Shown here: in pieces, positions 6,844 to 15,342 of the stretch
How positions within the stretch are numbered: position 1 is the stretch's first letter
Layout of the letters: each line of letters opens with the position of its first letter
The notes under the pieces: generated by a model
The model's input: only the letters and a program-made list of their open reading frames with translations
Databases searched by the model: none
What the model was told of the DNA's origin: nothing
DNA from: Puniceicoccales bacterium
GTDB taxonomy: Bacteria; Verrucomicrobiota; Verrucomicrobiia; Opitutales; JAIRLM01
DNA: 16,822 nt
Reading direction: 5' to 3'
Assembly (NCBI GenBank): GCA_031254835.1
Contig: JAIRTQ010000093.1
Span: forward strand, 1 to 16,822
Position numbers and translations under genes: made by a program

Positions 6844-7016
6844 CCTTTCGTCTCCTCAATACACACGGACGCAATAGGAAATCCGCATATTCATGTCGAA
6901 ACATACCATGGAAATTCCTTTTTTACGAAAAAAATTCCTTAGGCGGCGGGGCGTCCACCGCGGCCAACCTCTCAGCCCGTGCTTGCCTTTCCCCTGGCCT
7001 AGGCAAAGCTCCTCGC

Positions 7017-7487
7017 ATGGAGGATTGGGAGGAGCTCTACCAGGAGATCGTTTTGGAGCACAGCCGCAGTCCGCGTAACTATGGCTCACTGGAAGAGGCA
7101 GATGGCCGAGCGACGGGACATAATGCGAGCTGCGGCGACAGCATAGTCGTCGCCGTGCGGCTACGGGAAAGGCGGCTCCAGACGATCCGTTTCTGCGGCG
7201 AGGGCTGCGCCATCTCCCGCGCATCCGCCTCCCTGATGGCCTCTTCCATCGAGGGCTCGGACCATTCGGATGCGCTGCGGCAGATCGACGGGACCATCCG
7301 GGCGCTCGCCGTCGGCGAGCCGACGGATCTCGGTCCCTGCTCCGTCCTGTTAGGGGTAAGGAAGTTTCCCATGCGCGTTAAGTGCGCCACCTTGCCCTGG
7401 CATGCCCTGAGGGAAGCGCTGGCCGATGCAACGGCGTCTACCGCAAGGCGATGGCCGAGCGAATGTCCCGGTTCTGTCGCCCACTGA
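7017..7487 (+). CDS. sufU: SufU-type iron-sulfur cluster assembly scaffold / sulfur-transfer protein
   Basis: The 156-residue protein has the IscU/SufU fold and all expected ligands: Cys39 and Asp41 in ASCGDSI, Cys64 in GEGCAISRASASLM, and Cys123 in VKCATLPWHAL. LYQEIVLEHSRSPRNYG at the N terminus is also typical, and the insertion between the second and third cysteines is the SufU hallmark. SufU is a zinc protein that takes sulfur from the desulfurase SufS and passes it to the SufBCD scaffold in the cytoplasm. No other suf gene is adjacent, so this copy is separated from its usual operon or the operon lies elsewhere. ATG 7017 has no clear Shine-Dalgarno sequence. The tail after residue 140 is extra and probably disordered. 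Its TGA abuts the dnaE stop head to head. Confidence 0.9.
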   Translation: MEDWEELYQEIVLEHSRSPRNYGSLEEADGRATGHNASCGDSIVVAVRLRERRLQTIRFCGEGCAISRASASLMASSIEGSDHSDALRQIDGTIRALAVGEPTDLGPCSVLLGVRKFPMRVKCATLPWHALREALADATASTARRWPSECPGSVAH

Positions 7488-10400
7488 TCAGCGTCCGACG
7501 ACGGCCAGTCGACGAAAGGCCGGATGCTTGGCGATGGGGGCCAGCTCTGCCAAATTGATGGCGGCGCTAAACACCCTGGGCGGGCGCAGTTCGAGAATGC
7601 GATCTCCCCACTGCACATCGACGACGAAACGATGCGGTCCGCCGTTCTGCGACAGGTAGTCGGCCAAGGGGCCCATGGCGGAGGCGAGCCGCTCACGATC
7701 ATCGCCAGCCAGCGTCAAATGAATTTCGCTGCGTCCGAAGAAGCGGGACAGATATTCTTCGACGCCATAAATTTCTGCGCCGTTCCAGTCGCGCCGGTCG
7801 TCCTGCACCCGCAGACTTCCACGCATCACCAGAACGCTGCCGGCAATGAGCAGTTGGCCATAGCGATCATAGGATTCTGGAAAAAAATTAATCTGCAGAT
7901 CTCCCTGCCTGCAGCTGAGTTGCACGTGGGCCCAGAGCCGGTTGGTCGCCTTGGTAATTTTTTTGCTCACCTCGCCGACGCAGCCCACAACCGTAAAGGG
8001 CTGGCCATTGCGCATTTGGTTCCCGTTCTGTGGGAGTGAGTCGATGGAGTGCTCCAGGCCGAAAAGGGCATCGAGGGGATGGCCGGATAGATAAAAGCCG
8101 AGTAATTCTTTCTCGTGGCGCAATTTCTCCTCCTTAGCCATGGGTCTTCCACCAGACTCGATGAGGCTCTCCAGTGGGTTTGCCGGCATAAGTCCGGAGC
8201 TGACGAAAAAGTCTTCCTGGAGCGTGTTTTGCTGTTCTCTGATGTGCGCCTTTGCCCGGATGATGCGGTCGAGGGACTGGATCAATTGGAGCCGGTCCGT
8301 GCCGAAGGAGTCAAAGGCGCCGGACAGAATCAAATTTTCATAGACCCTACGGTTGTTGGTTTTCGGATCGGCGCGGAGGGCAAAATCGGCGAAATTCGCG
8401 TAGGGCCCGTTGACAGTCCGCTCCGCCAGGATCCCCTGGGTCGCGCTGCCGCCGACGCCCTTCACGGCGCCGAGGCCGAAGCGGATGGAGTTGCTTTCCG
8501 GGATGGGGGTGAAATTTTCTTCGGAACAGTTCACGTCCGGGCCCAGCACGGGGATTCCAGCGGCAGCCGCCTCGGCAAGAAAGAAGGCTAGCTTGTCCGG
8601 GTTGCCCAGCTCGGCGGAGAGGACGGCGGCGAAAAATTCCAGCGGAAAATGGGCCTTCAGGTAGGCCGTTTGGTAGGAAATGACAGCGTAAGAAATGGAA
8701 TGTGACTTGTTAAATCCATAGCCGGCAAACTTTTCCAGCGTGTCGAAAATTTCGTTGGCCTTCTTTTCGCCGATGCCGTTGGTCTTCGCCGCACCCTCCA
8801 CAAAAACGGCCCGCTGGGCGTTCATGACCTCCACCTTCTTCTTGCCCATGGCCCTGCGAAGGATGTCGGCGCCGCCGAGGCTGTAGCCGGCCACCACCCT
8901 GGCCGCCTGCATGACCTGTTCCTGGTAAATGAGCACGCCGTAGGTATTTTTGCAGACCTTTTCCAGCGCCGGGTGGGCGTAGCGAATCGCGCTCGGATCT
9001 TTTTTCCGCCGCACATAGTCCGGAATCCACTCCATGGGCCCAGGCCGGTAGAGGGCGCTCAGGTCGCTGATGTCGTCAATGCTGTTCACGCCGAACTGCC
9101 TACACAGCGCCCGCATGCCGCCCGATTCCAACTGGAACACGGCCGCATTATCTCCGGAATTGATGAGCCGAAAAGTGTCGCCGTCGTCCAGCGGGATGGT
9201 GCGGATCGAGAATTCCGAAAAGCGCCTGCGGATGAAACGGATCGCGTCGGCGATAACGGTCAAGGTCTTGAGGCCCAGGAAGTCCATTTTCAGAAGGCCC
9301 AGCTTTTCCACGTAATCTTTTGAGTATTGGGTGGTTAGATTTCCATCCTGGAGGGTTACGGGCGCGAAATTTTCCGTCGGCTGGTCAGCGATCACCATGC
9401 CGCAGGCGTGGGTGCCCGTGTTCCGCACGGTCCCTTCGATGATCTTCCCCTGCTCCACCAGGTCTTTAAGCAGAGGATTGCGCCGTATTTCGTCCCGCAG
9501 CTCCTGGGACCGCTCAACGGCACCGGCCAGGTCGATGCCCAATTCTTCCGGGATCATTTTGGCGATGCGGTTGGCCTCGCCGTAGGGTATGTCATTGACC
9601 CGCAGCAAGTCCCGCAGCACCATTTTCGCACCGAAAGTGCCAAAGGTGATGATATTGGCCACGCCGTCACGGCCGTACTTCTGCCGCACGTAGTCGATGA
9701 CCTCGTCCCGCCGCCGCATGCAGAAGTCGATGTCGAAGTCGGGCGGGGAGATGCGCTCCGGATTCAGAAAACGCTCAAAGAGTAGGCCGTAGCGGAGCGG
9801 ATCCACGTCGGTGATGCGGAGGGCGTAGGCCACGATGGAACCGGCGCCCGAGCCGCGGCCGGGACCGACGGGTATGTCATTCCGGTGGGCCCAATTAACA
9901 AAATCCTGGACCACCAGAAAATAGTCCGTGAAGCCGGCCTCGCCGATGACGGACAGCTCCATTTCCATGCGGACGAAGAGCCCCTTTGCCGTCGCGGCGT
10001 AGGGCAGGTGGGCCAGCGGCTCGTCGGCGGGAGGGCCGTCGGGCAGATCGTAACGCTCCCGGAGACCCTTCTCGCAGAGCGTTCGCAGGTGGTCCGATTT
10101 CGCGGAATTCCCCCCATCCCCTCCCAGCACAAAAACCGGATAGTGGTTTTCCCCGTAGGGCATCTGAAATTCGCACATCTCTGCGAACCGCAGCGTGTTG
10201 GAAAGCGCGTCGGGCCGCTCGCCGAAGATCAGCTCCATTTCCCGGAAGGATTTTAAGTAAAACTGACGCTGCGGCATGCGCATGCGCTTCTCGTCGGCCA
10301 ACTTAGAAGCGGTCTGGATGCAGAGCAGGGCATCGTGAGCCCGCCAGTCCTCCGCATTCACGTAGTGCACGTCATTGGTGGCGATCACACACAGGCCATT

Positions 10401-10994
10401 CCGGTCCGCCAATTGAAAAAGACCCGGCAAGATCTGCTTCTGCTCCGGAACGCCGTGGTCCTGCACCTCAATGAAAAAGTTTTCTTTCCCAAAAATTTCC
10501 AGATAGCGGCCGAGCGCCTCCCGTACGCCGTCGAAATCGTTCTCTAGGAGGCACTGAGGGATTTTTCCCTGGATGCAGGCGGAGGAGGCGATGAGTCCCT
10601 CGCCGTATTTGGCCAACGTTTCCAGGTCCACCCGCGGTTTGTAGTGAAATCCGTGCGTATGGGACTGGGACGCAATGTGGCAGAGATTTTTATAGCCGGC
10701 GGCGTTTTTCGCGAAGAGACAGAGGTGGTAGAGTTTATTCTGTTCCCTGGGCGGACGCTCGTCCATGGTCAAGTCCCAGAGCGAGTAGGCTTCCATGCCC
10801 ACGATGGCCTTCAGCCCCGCCTGGGCCGTGGCGTCCAAAAAGTGCGGCACGCCAAAAATATTGCCGTGGTCCGTGATGGCCAGCGCGTCCATGCCCAGCT
10901 CCAGCGCCCGGCCGCAGAGTCGGTCCATCCGGCAGGCGCCATCCAGCAGGCTGTAGTCCGTGTGCAGGTGCAGGTGGACAAATGGTGATCGCAC
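7488..10994 (-). CDS. dnaE: DNA polymerase III alpha subunit
   Basis: DnaE is the replicative polymerase catalytic subunit. The 1168-residue length is normal. In order: the PHP domain (HLHLHTDYSLLDGACR, residues 7-22, and TDHGN 41-45); the palm with GPGRGSGAGSIVAY (377-390) and the catalytic pair Asp421/Asp423 in PDFDIDF; the third catalytic Asp571 in KMDFLGLKTLT; the fingers; the helix-hairpin-helix region (KFAGYGFNKSHSISYAVISY); and a C-terminal OB fold (FTVVGCVGEVSKKITKATN). No DnaQ-like exonuclease domain is fused, so this is the DnaE type and not PolC; PHP histidines are retained, so intrinsic proofreading is possible. The start is GTG at 10994, immediately before the PHP motif, with no clear ribosome-binding site. 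The TGA stop abuts that of sufU with no spacer. Confidence 0.97.
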   Translation of the reverse strand: MRSPFVHLHLHTDYSLLDGACRMDRLCGRALELGMDALAITDHGNIFGVPHFLDATAQAGLKAIVGMEAYSLWDLTMDERPPREQNKLYHLCLFAKNAAGYKNLCHIASQSHTHGFHYKPRVDLETLAKYGEGLIASSACIQGKIPQCLLENDFDGVREALGRYLEIFGKENFFIEVQDHGVPEQKQILPGLFQLADRNGLCVIATNDVHYVNAEDWRAHDALLCIQTASKLADEKRMRMPQRQFYLKSFREMELIFGERPDALSNTLRFAEMCEFQMPYGENHYPVFVLGGDGGNSAKSDHLRTLCEKGLRERYDLPDGPPADEPLAHLPYAATAKGLFVRMEMELSVIGEAGFTDYFLVVQDFVNWAHRNDIPVGPGRGSGAGSIVAYALRITDVDPLRYGLLFERFLNPERISPPDFDIDFCMRRRDEVIDYVRQKYGRDGVANIITFGTFGAKMVLRDLLRVNDIPYGEANRIAKMIPEELGIDLAGAVERSQELRDEIRRNPLLKDLVEQGKIIEGTVRNTGTHACGMVIADQPTENFAPVTLQDGNLTTQYSKDYVEKLGLLKMDFLGLKTLTVIADAIRFIRRRFSEFSIRTIPLDDGDTFRLINSGDNAAVFQLESGGMRALCRQFGVNSIDDISDLSALYRPGPMEWIPDYVRRKKDPSAIRYAHPALEKVCKNTYGVLIYQEQVMQAARVVAGYSLGGADILRRAMGKKKVEVMNAQRAVFVEGAAKTNGIGEKKANEIFDTLEKFAGYGFNKSHSISYAVISYQTAYLKAHFPLEFFAAVLSAELGNPDKLAFFLAEAAAAGIPVLGPDVNCSEENFTPIPESNSIRFGLGAVKGVGGSATQGILAERTVNGPYANFADFALRADPKTNNRRVYENLILSGAFDSFGTDRLQLIQSLDRIIRAKAHIREQQNTLQEDFFVSSGLMPANPLESLIESGGRPMAKEEKLRHEKELLGFYLSGHPLDALFGLEHSIDSLPQNGNQMRNGQPFTVVGCVGEVSKKITKATNRLWAHVQLSCRQGDLQINFFPESYDRYGQLLIAGSVLVMRGSLRVQDDRRDWNGAEIYGVEEYLSRFFGRSEIHLTLAGDDRERLASAMGPLADYLSQNGGPHRFVVDVQWGDRILELRPPRVFSAAINLAELAPIAKHPAFRRLAVVGR

Positions 10995-11047
10995 GACGAT
11001 TTTCTAGCCGAGCCGACCGCCAGCCCGCGAGAAAAATGTGCCTCCCG

Positions 11048-11085
11048 CTTCGGCCCGCGCCGCGTGAACGCGGCGCGGGCCGAAG
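11048..11085. promoter_or_regulatory. Perfect 17-bp GC-rich hairpin between divergent dnaE and GT2
   Basis: The arms at 11048-11064 (CTTCGGCCCGCGCCGCG) and 11069-11085 are perfect reverse complements around a TGAA loop. The element lies 53 bases upstream of the dnaE start and 49 bases upstream of the GT2 start, inside the 140-base divergent spacer. No T-tract follows on either strand, so it does not look like an intrinsic terminator. It could form a leader RNA hairpin, a cruciform, a protein-binding site or one copy of a dispersed palindromic repeat. Confidence 0.6.
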
Positions 11086-11134
11086 TCGCAAAAATCGTTG
11101 CAGAAGACGTGCGTAGAAGCACTTTGAGACTGCC

Positions 11135-12211
11135 ATGGCGCTGCGAAAAATTTTGAGCCTACTTCCGGCTGTCATTTTGCCGTTGATGGGAACGGCCCCG
11201 GCGACCGCTCCGCGGCCGCCGAAGGTATCCATCTGCATGCCAGTCTATAACGTGGAATCCTGGCTGCCGGCGGCACTGGATAGCGTGCTGGGACAGTCGC
11301 TAAGAGACATCGAAATCATCTGCGTGGACGACGGCTCTACGGACGGCAGCTTGGCCATTCTCAAAAAATATGCGGCCAAAGACCCGCGCATCAAGGTGTT
11401 AGAAAACGTGAAAAATCGAGGGACGCTCTACGCCAGAGTTCGGGCGGCTCTTGCGACGGAAGGCGACTACGTCCTCTGGCTCGATCCGGACGACGAAATG
11501 TTCCCCGACGCTGCCCGCCTCGCCTACGAAAAGGCCGAAGAGACGGGAGCGGACGCCGTTCTCATGCTGGTGCGCGATGTTTGCAGAAAGGGCGGAGAGG
11601 CCACCGTCCGCGCCTGGAAGTTGGATCTAGGTGCCATCCATCGGCCACAAGACGGAAAGGAAATGCTCCTGCATTTGGCGCACATCCGCCAATTCCTCTG
11701 GGTTCTCTGGGACAAACTCTGGCGGGGAGAAAACATCCGGGCGACGGCGCGGGAATTGCTTCCCTTTGCCGAAAAGCATCATATTTGTCGGGGAGGAGAC
11801 CTCCTAATTTACTGGTATGCCGCGAAAAATACGAACAGCTACGTCGTACTTCCCTACGTTAGTCACCGCTATTACATAGACCGTGGGACGGCGAGCGGAA
11901 ACGGGAAAACCAAATTAGAAGCGGGCAAGAAATTCGTCAACGATGCAACGCTAGTGTTCGAAAAAATTTTGGCCGATGACCGAGAACTCTTTGAGATGCT
12001 GGAGGTAGAAAATGTCTTCTGGTACTATACGCCTAGCGTCCTTCGCACGGCGGCCTCCCTGCCTCGGAAAGAAGGCCAGACCCTCTTTGACAGTTACCTG
12101 GCCGTCTTCCCGCCGAAGATAGCAAAGAATATTCTGGAATTCGCAGAACGTTTTAATCCCCAATGGTACGGAGCTTGGCGGGCAGCGAAAATGTTCTCCT
12201 TTGCGGAATGA
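11135..12211 (+). CDS. Family 2 glycosyltransferase with an N-terminal signal peptide (copy 2)
   Basis: This paralogue of the GT2 at 4910 has 358 residues. GT-A motifs are VSICMPVYNVE (31-41), IEIICVDDGSTDGS (59-72), NRGTLYARVRAAL (94-106) and the metal site WLDPDDE (115-121). It also shares LWDKLWRG (191-198) and a C-terminal FPPKIAKNILEFAERFNPQW block. Residues 1-23 (MALRKILSLLPAVILPLMGT, then APA) are a Sec-type signal peptide with basic n-region, hydrophobic core and a plausible cleavage before TAPRPP. At the position of the usual Glu-Asp pair this copy has Gly221-Asp222, so the Asp remains and the Glu is lost. ATG 11135 has only a weak TTGAGA upstream. The gene stands alone, divergent from dnaE. 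It probably acts on glycans, but donor, acceptor and compartment are unknown. Confidence 0.85.
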   Translation: MALRKILSLLPAVILPLMGTAPATAPRPPKVSICMPVYNVESWLPAALDSVLGQSLRDIEIICVDDGSTDGSLAILKKYAAKDPRIKVLENVKNRGTLYARVRAALATEGDYVLWLDPDDEMFPDAARLAYEKAEETGADAVLMLVRDVCRKGGEATVRAWKLDLGAIHRPQDGKEMLLHLAHIRQFLWVLWDKLWRGENIRATARELLPFAEKHHICRGGDLLIYWYAAKNTNSYVVLPYVSHRYYIDRGTASGNGKTKLEAGKKFVNDATLVFEKILADDRELFEMLEVENVFWYYTPSVLRTAASLPRKEGQTLFDSYLAVFPPKIAKNILEFAERFNPQWYGAWRAAKMFSFAE

Positions 12212-12252
12212 GCCTATGCCCGAAGATTTTTTTGCGGAGCACTTTCCTGAAT

Positions 12253-13455
<1,203 letters not shown>

Positions 13456-13540
13456 GTGGGGGTGGAGCTTACGCGCAGGCGGCCTCACGTCAAGGCCTTT
13501 CGTGTCTCTGGGATGTGATTCGTCGGCCGAGAAGTTTCTA

Positions 13541-15037
13541 TCAAGTTCCCTCCGCCGGCCGCATGGTGCCTTTTTCCCGGTAGGCGCTGTGCACATCGAA
13601 AGCCTTGCGAATGTCCAGTCCCACGCGGCCCTCGGCGCCTTTGTCGAGATAGTCGCGCAGCAACGGCTGGAAGTCCGGGTGGGCGCAGCGGTCGATGATG
13701 AGCCGGGCCCGTTCTCTGGGCCCCCGCCCCCGCAGGTCCGCCACGCCCCGCTCCGTCACAAAAATTTGCGTGTCGTGCTCCGTGTGGTCCACGTGGGAGC
13801 AGAGCGGCACGATACAGCTGATCGCGCCGCCCTTGGCCGTAGACGGGGTCGCGAAAATGGAAATGTAACAGTTACGGGCAAAGTCGCCGGAGCCGCCGAT
13901 GCCGTTAATCAGGTGGGATCCGCACACATGGGTGCTGTTGACATTACCCCAGATGTCCACCTCCAGGGCCGTGTTGATGCCGATCAGTCCGAGCCGACGG
14001 ATAATCTCCGGATGATTGGTGATTTCCTGCGGCCGGAGCACTAGCTTTTTTCGATAGGTGGGCAGGTGGTCGTAGATGTGGCGGAGAACGGCGGGCGAAA
14101 CGGCGAGGCCGGCGCTGCTGGCAAAGCGGATGCGGCCCGACTCGATACCGTCGAAAACCGTGTCCTGCAGCACTTCCGAATACATATCGAAGGGGGGAAA
14201 GGCTCGGTCGGCGCAGAGGGCCCCCATGAGCGCATTAGAGACATTCCCCACGCCCGCCTGGAGCGGCAAAAAGGTCTTCGGGATCCGGCCGGCTAGCCGC
14301 TCTTCCAGAAGAAATTGCACAATATTTTCGCCGATTTGTCGGCTCGTGGCGTCGACCGGCTGGAAGGGCACTGGCGTGTCCGGTACGTTCGTCCGGACGA
14401 CGGCAATTATTTTCGCCGGATCCACCCTCATCAGTGTGGCGCCGATTCGGTCCGAGGCCCGGTAGATGGGGACTTCCCGCATGTGGGGCGGTGGAGCCAG
14501 CTCGTAGATGTCGTGCAGCCCCTCCAGCGAATCCGGATGGTAGGCGTTGATCTCGACGATGATGGACCGCGCCATGCGAGCAAAGGTGGGCACCGGTCCA
14601 ACGGCGCTGGTGAGTAAGACGTGGCCCTTCCGGGACAGGGCCGCCGCTTCGAAAATGGCAATGTCAATGGTCCCCAGCGCGCCGCACTTCAACAGCGGCA
14701 TCATGCTGGAGAGGTGCATGTCCACGAATTCCACGGAACGCTCATTGATCTGCTTCCGAAGAAGTCCGCTAGACTGGTAGGGAATTCGGTAGGAGATGGC
14801 CCCCACCTCCGCCAGCGCGTCGTCCACATTTGCGTCCGTGGAAGCGCCGGCAAGGACTCGAATGCGGAAGGGCTCTTTGCTTTTTTCGCCGCGGATCCGC
14901 TCCGCCAGGGCGCGCGTGACCGCTTTTACAGAGCCTGCAGCAGTAAATCCCCCAACGGCAATGGTTTGTCCAGATCGAATAAAGGATGCGGCTTCTTCGG
15001 GGGAAACCGTTGGAAAGGGAAAATTGTTAAAATGCAC
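13541..15037 (-). CDS. Acetyl-CoA hydrolase/transferase family: succinyl-CoA:acetate CoA-transferase
   Basis: The 498-residue protein matches the Ach1/AarC class I CoA-transferase family along its length. It shows VGGFTAAGSVKAV (28-40), VLAGASTDAN (61-70), AVGPVPTFARMA, VVRTNVPDTPVPF, LPLQAGVGNVSNALMG (257-272), SEVLQDTVFDGIESG with the catalytic Glu288, GNVNSTHVCGSHLINGIGGS followed by GDFARN, and FVTERGVADLRG. The enzyme forms a glutamyl-CoA thioester and swaps CoA between succinate and acetate. In AarC this supports acetate use and a modified TCA cycle; in fermenters it makes acetate and saves energy as succinyl-CoA. The start is GTG at 15037, matching the family's N terminus. Exact substrate preference cannot be read from sequence; hydrolase annotations for this family are usually misleading. 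Confidence 0.92.
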   Translation of the reverse strand: MHFNNFPFPTVSPEEAASFIRSGQTIAVGGFTAAGSVKAVTRALAERIRGEKSKEPFRIRVLAGASTDANVDDALAEVGAISYRIPYQSSGLLRKQINERSVEFVDMHLSSMMPLLKCGALGTIDIAIFEAAALSRKGHVLLTSAVGPVPTFARMARSIIVEINAYHPDSLEGLHDIYELAPPPHMREVPIYRASDRIGATLMRVDPAKIIAVVRTNVPDTPVPFQPVDATSRQIGENIVQFLLEERLAGRIPKTFLPLQAGVGNVSNALMGALCADRAFPPFDMYSEVLQDTVFDGIESGRIRFASSAGLAVSPAVLRHIYDHLPTYRKKLVLRPQEITNHPEIIRRLGLIGINTALEVDIWGNVNSTHVCGSHLINGIGGSGDFARNCYISIFATPSTAKGGAISCIVPLCSHVDHTEHDTQIFVTERGVADLRGRGPRERARLIIDRCAHPDFQPLLRDYLDKGAEGRVGLDIRKAFDVHSAYREKGTMRPAEGT

Positions 15038-15097
15038 CGCGGAGTTTCAACGCGAAATACGACCAAGCGCAACCCCAATGGACCGAATTGGCTGAGG

Positions 15098-15111
15098 AGA
15101 ATTTAAATTCT
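15098..15111. promoter_or_regulatory. 14-base palindrome, possible operator
   Basis: AGAATTTAAATTCT is a perfect 14-base palindrome, 61 bases upstream of the CoA-transferase start and about 230 bases upstream of the Inc-like start. It stands out as an AT island within GC-rich surroundings and has the size of a dimeric-regulator site. No matching second copy was seen in the window. Confidence 0.3.
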
Positions 15112-15306
15112 GCCGCGCACGGGCTAGCCCCTCGAAGGCCAAAAAGGATGCAATCAATCGAACGCGAACGGCGGCTGACAAATCGGCAGGCGCACTCGGT
15201 CGACCAATTTTCCTTTTCTTGCCTTGGCGGCGACATGGGTTTCTGGCTACGATTCCTGTTTTTAACAGAGCCTTCAGGTTTGTCCGCTGTTCATTTAAAA
15301 ATATTC

Positions 15307-15325
15307 TTGACATTTTTTATATAAA
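15307..15325 (+). promoter_or_regulatory. Possible promoter elements of the Inc-like gene
   Basis: TTGACA (15307-15312) is a consensus -35 hexamer and TATAAA (15320-15325) a -10-like hexamer, but they are only 7 bases apart and cannot work together. With the usual 17-base spacer after TTGACA the -10 would be a poor TTCACC. The AT-rich tract just before the start probably holds the promoter, but its exact position is not settled. Confidence 0.3.
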
Positions 15326-15342
15326 TCTCTTCACCATTAATC

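Larger units (their letters stand above)
15038..15342. other. 305-base intergenic region upstream of CoA-transferase and Inc-like genes
   Basis: No gene is convincingly seen here. Frames on both strands are open for about 70-88 codons, but their products are basic and unstructured and the starts lack support. The region contains a 14-base palindrome near the CoA-transferase side and grows AT-rich towards the Inc-like gene. It separates two divergent genes, so it should hold promoters for both. No tRNA-like fold was noticed. Confidence 0.5.

Noticed and set aside
11048..11085. Calling the 17-bp hairpin an intrinsic terminator
   Set aside because: No T-tract follows on either strand and no gene ends nearby; both flanking genes start there.
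13456..13596. N-terminal extension of pgk to base 13596
   Set aside because: The extra 47 residues overlap the CoA-transferase 3' end and precede the normal Pgk N terminus; ATG 13455 gives the usual length.
15047..15313. Minus-strand open frame of 88 codons upstream of the CoA-transferase gene
   Set aside because: Basic product without motif, no ribosome-binding site, and its ATG lies within the putative promoter of the Inc-like gene. It could be real but cannot be supported.
15088..15324. Plus-strand open frame of 78 codons in the same spacer
   Set aside because: TTG start; the hydrophobic tail arises from the AT-rich promoter-like tract.
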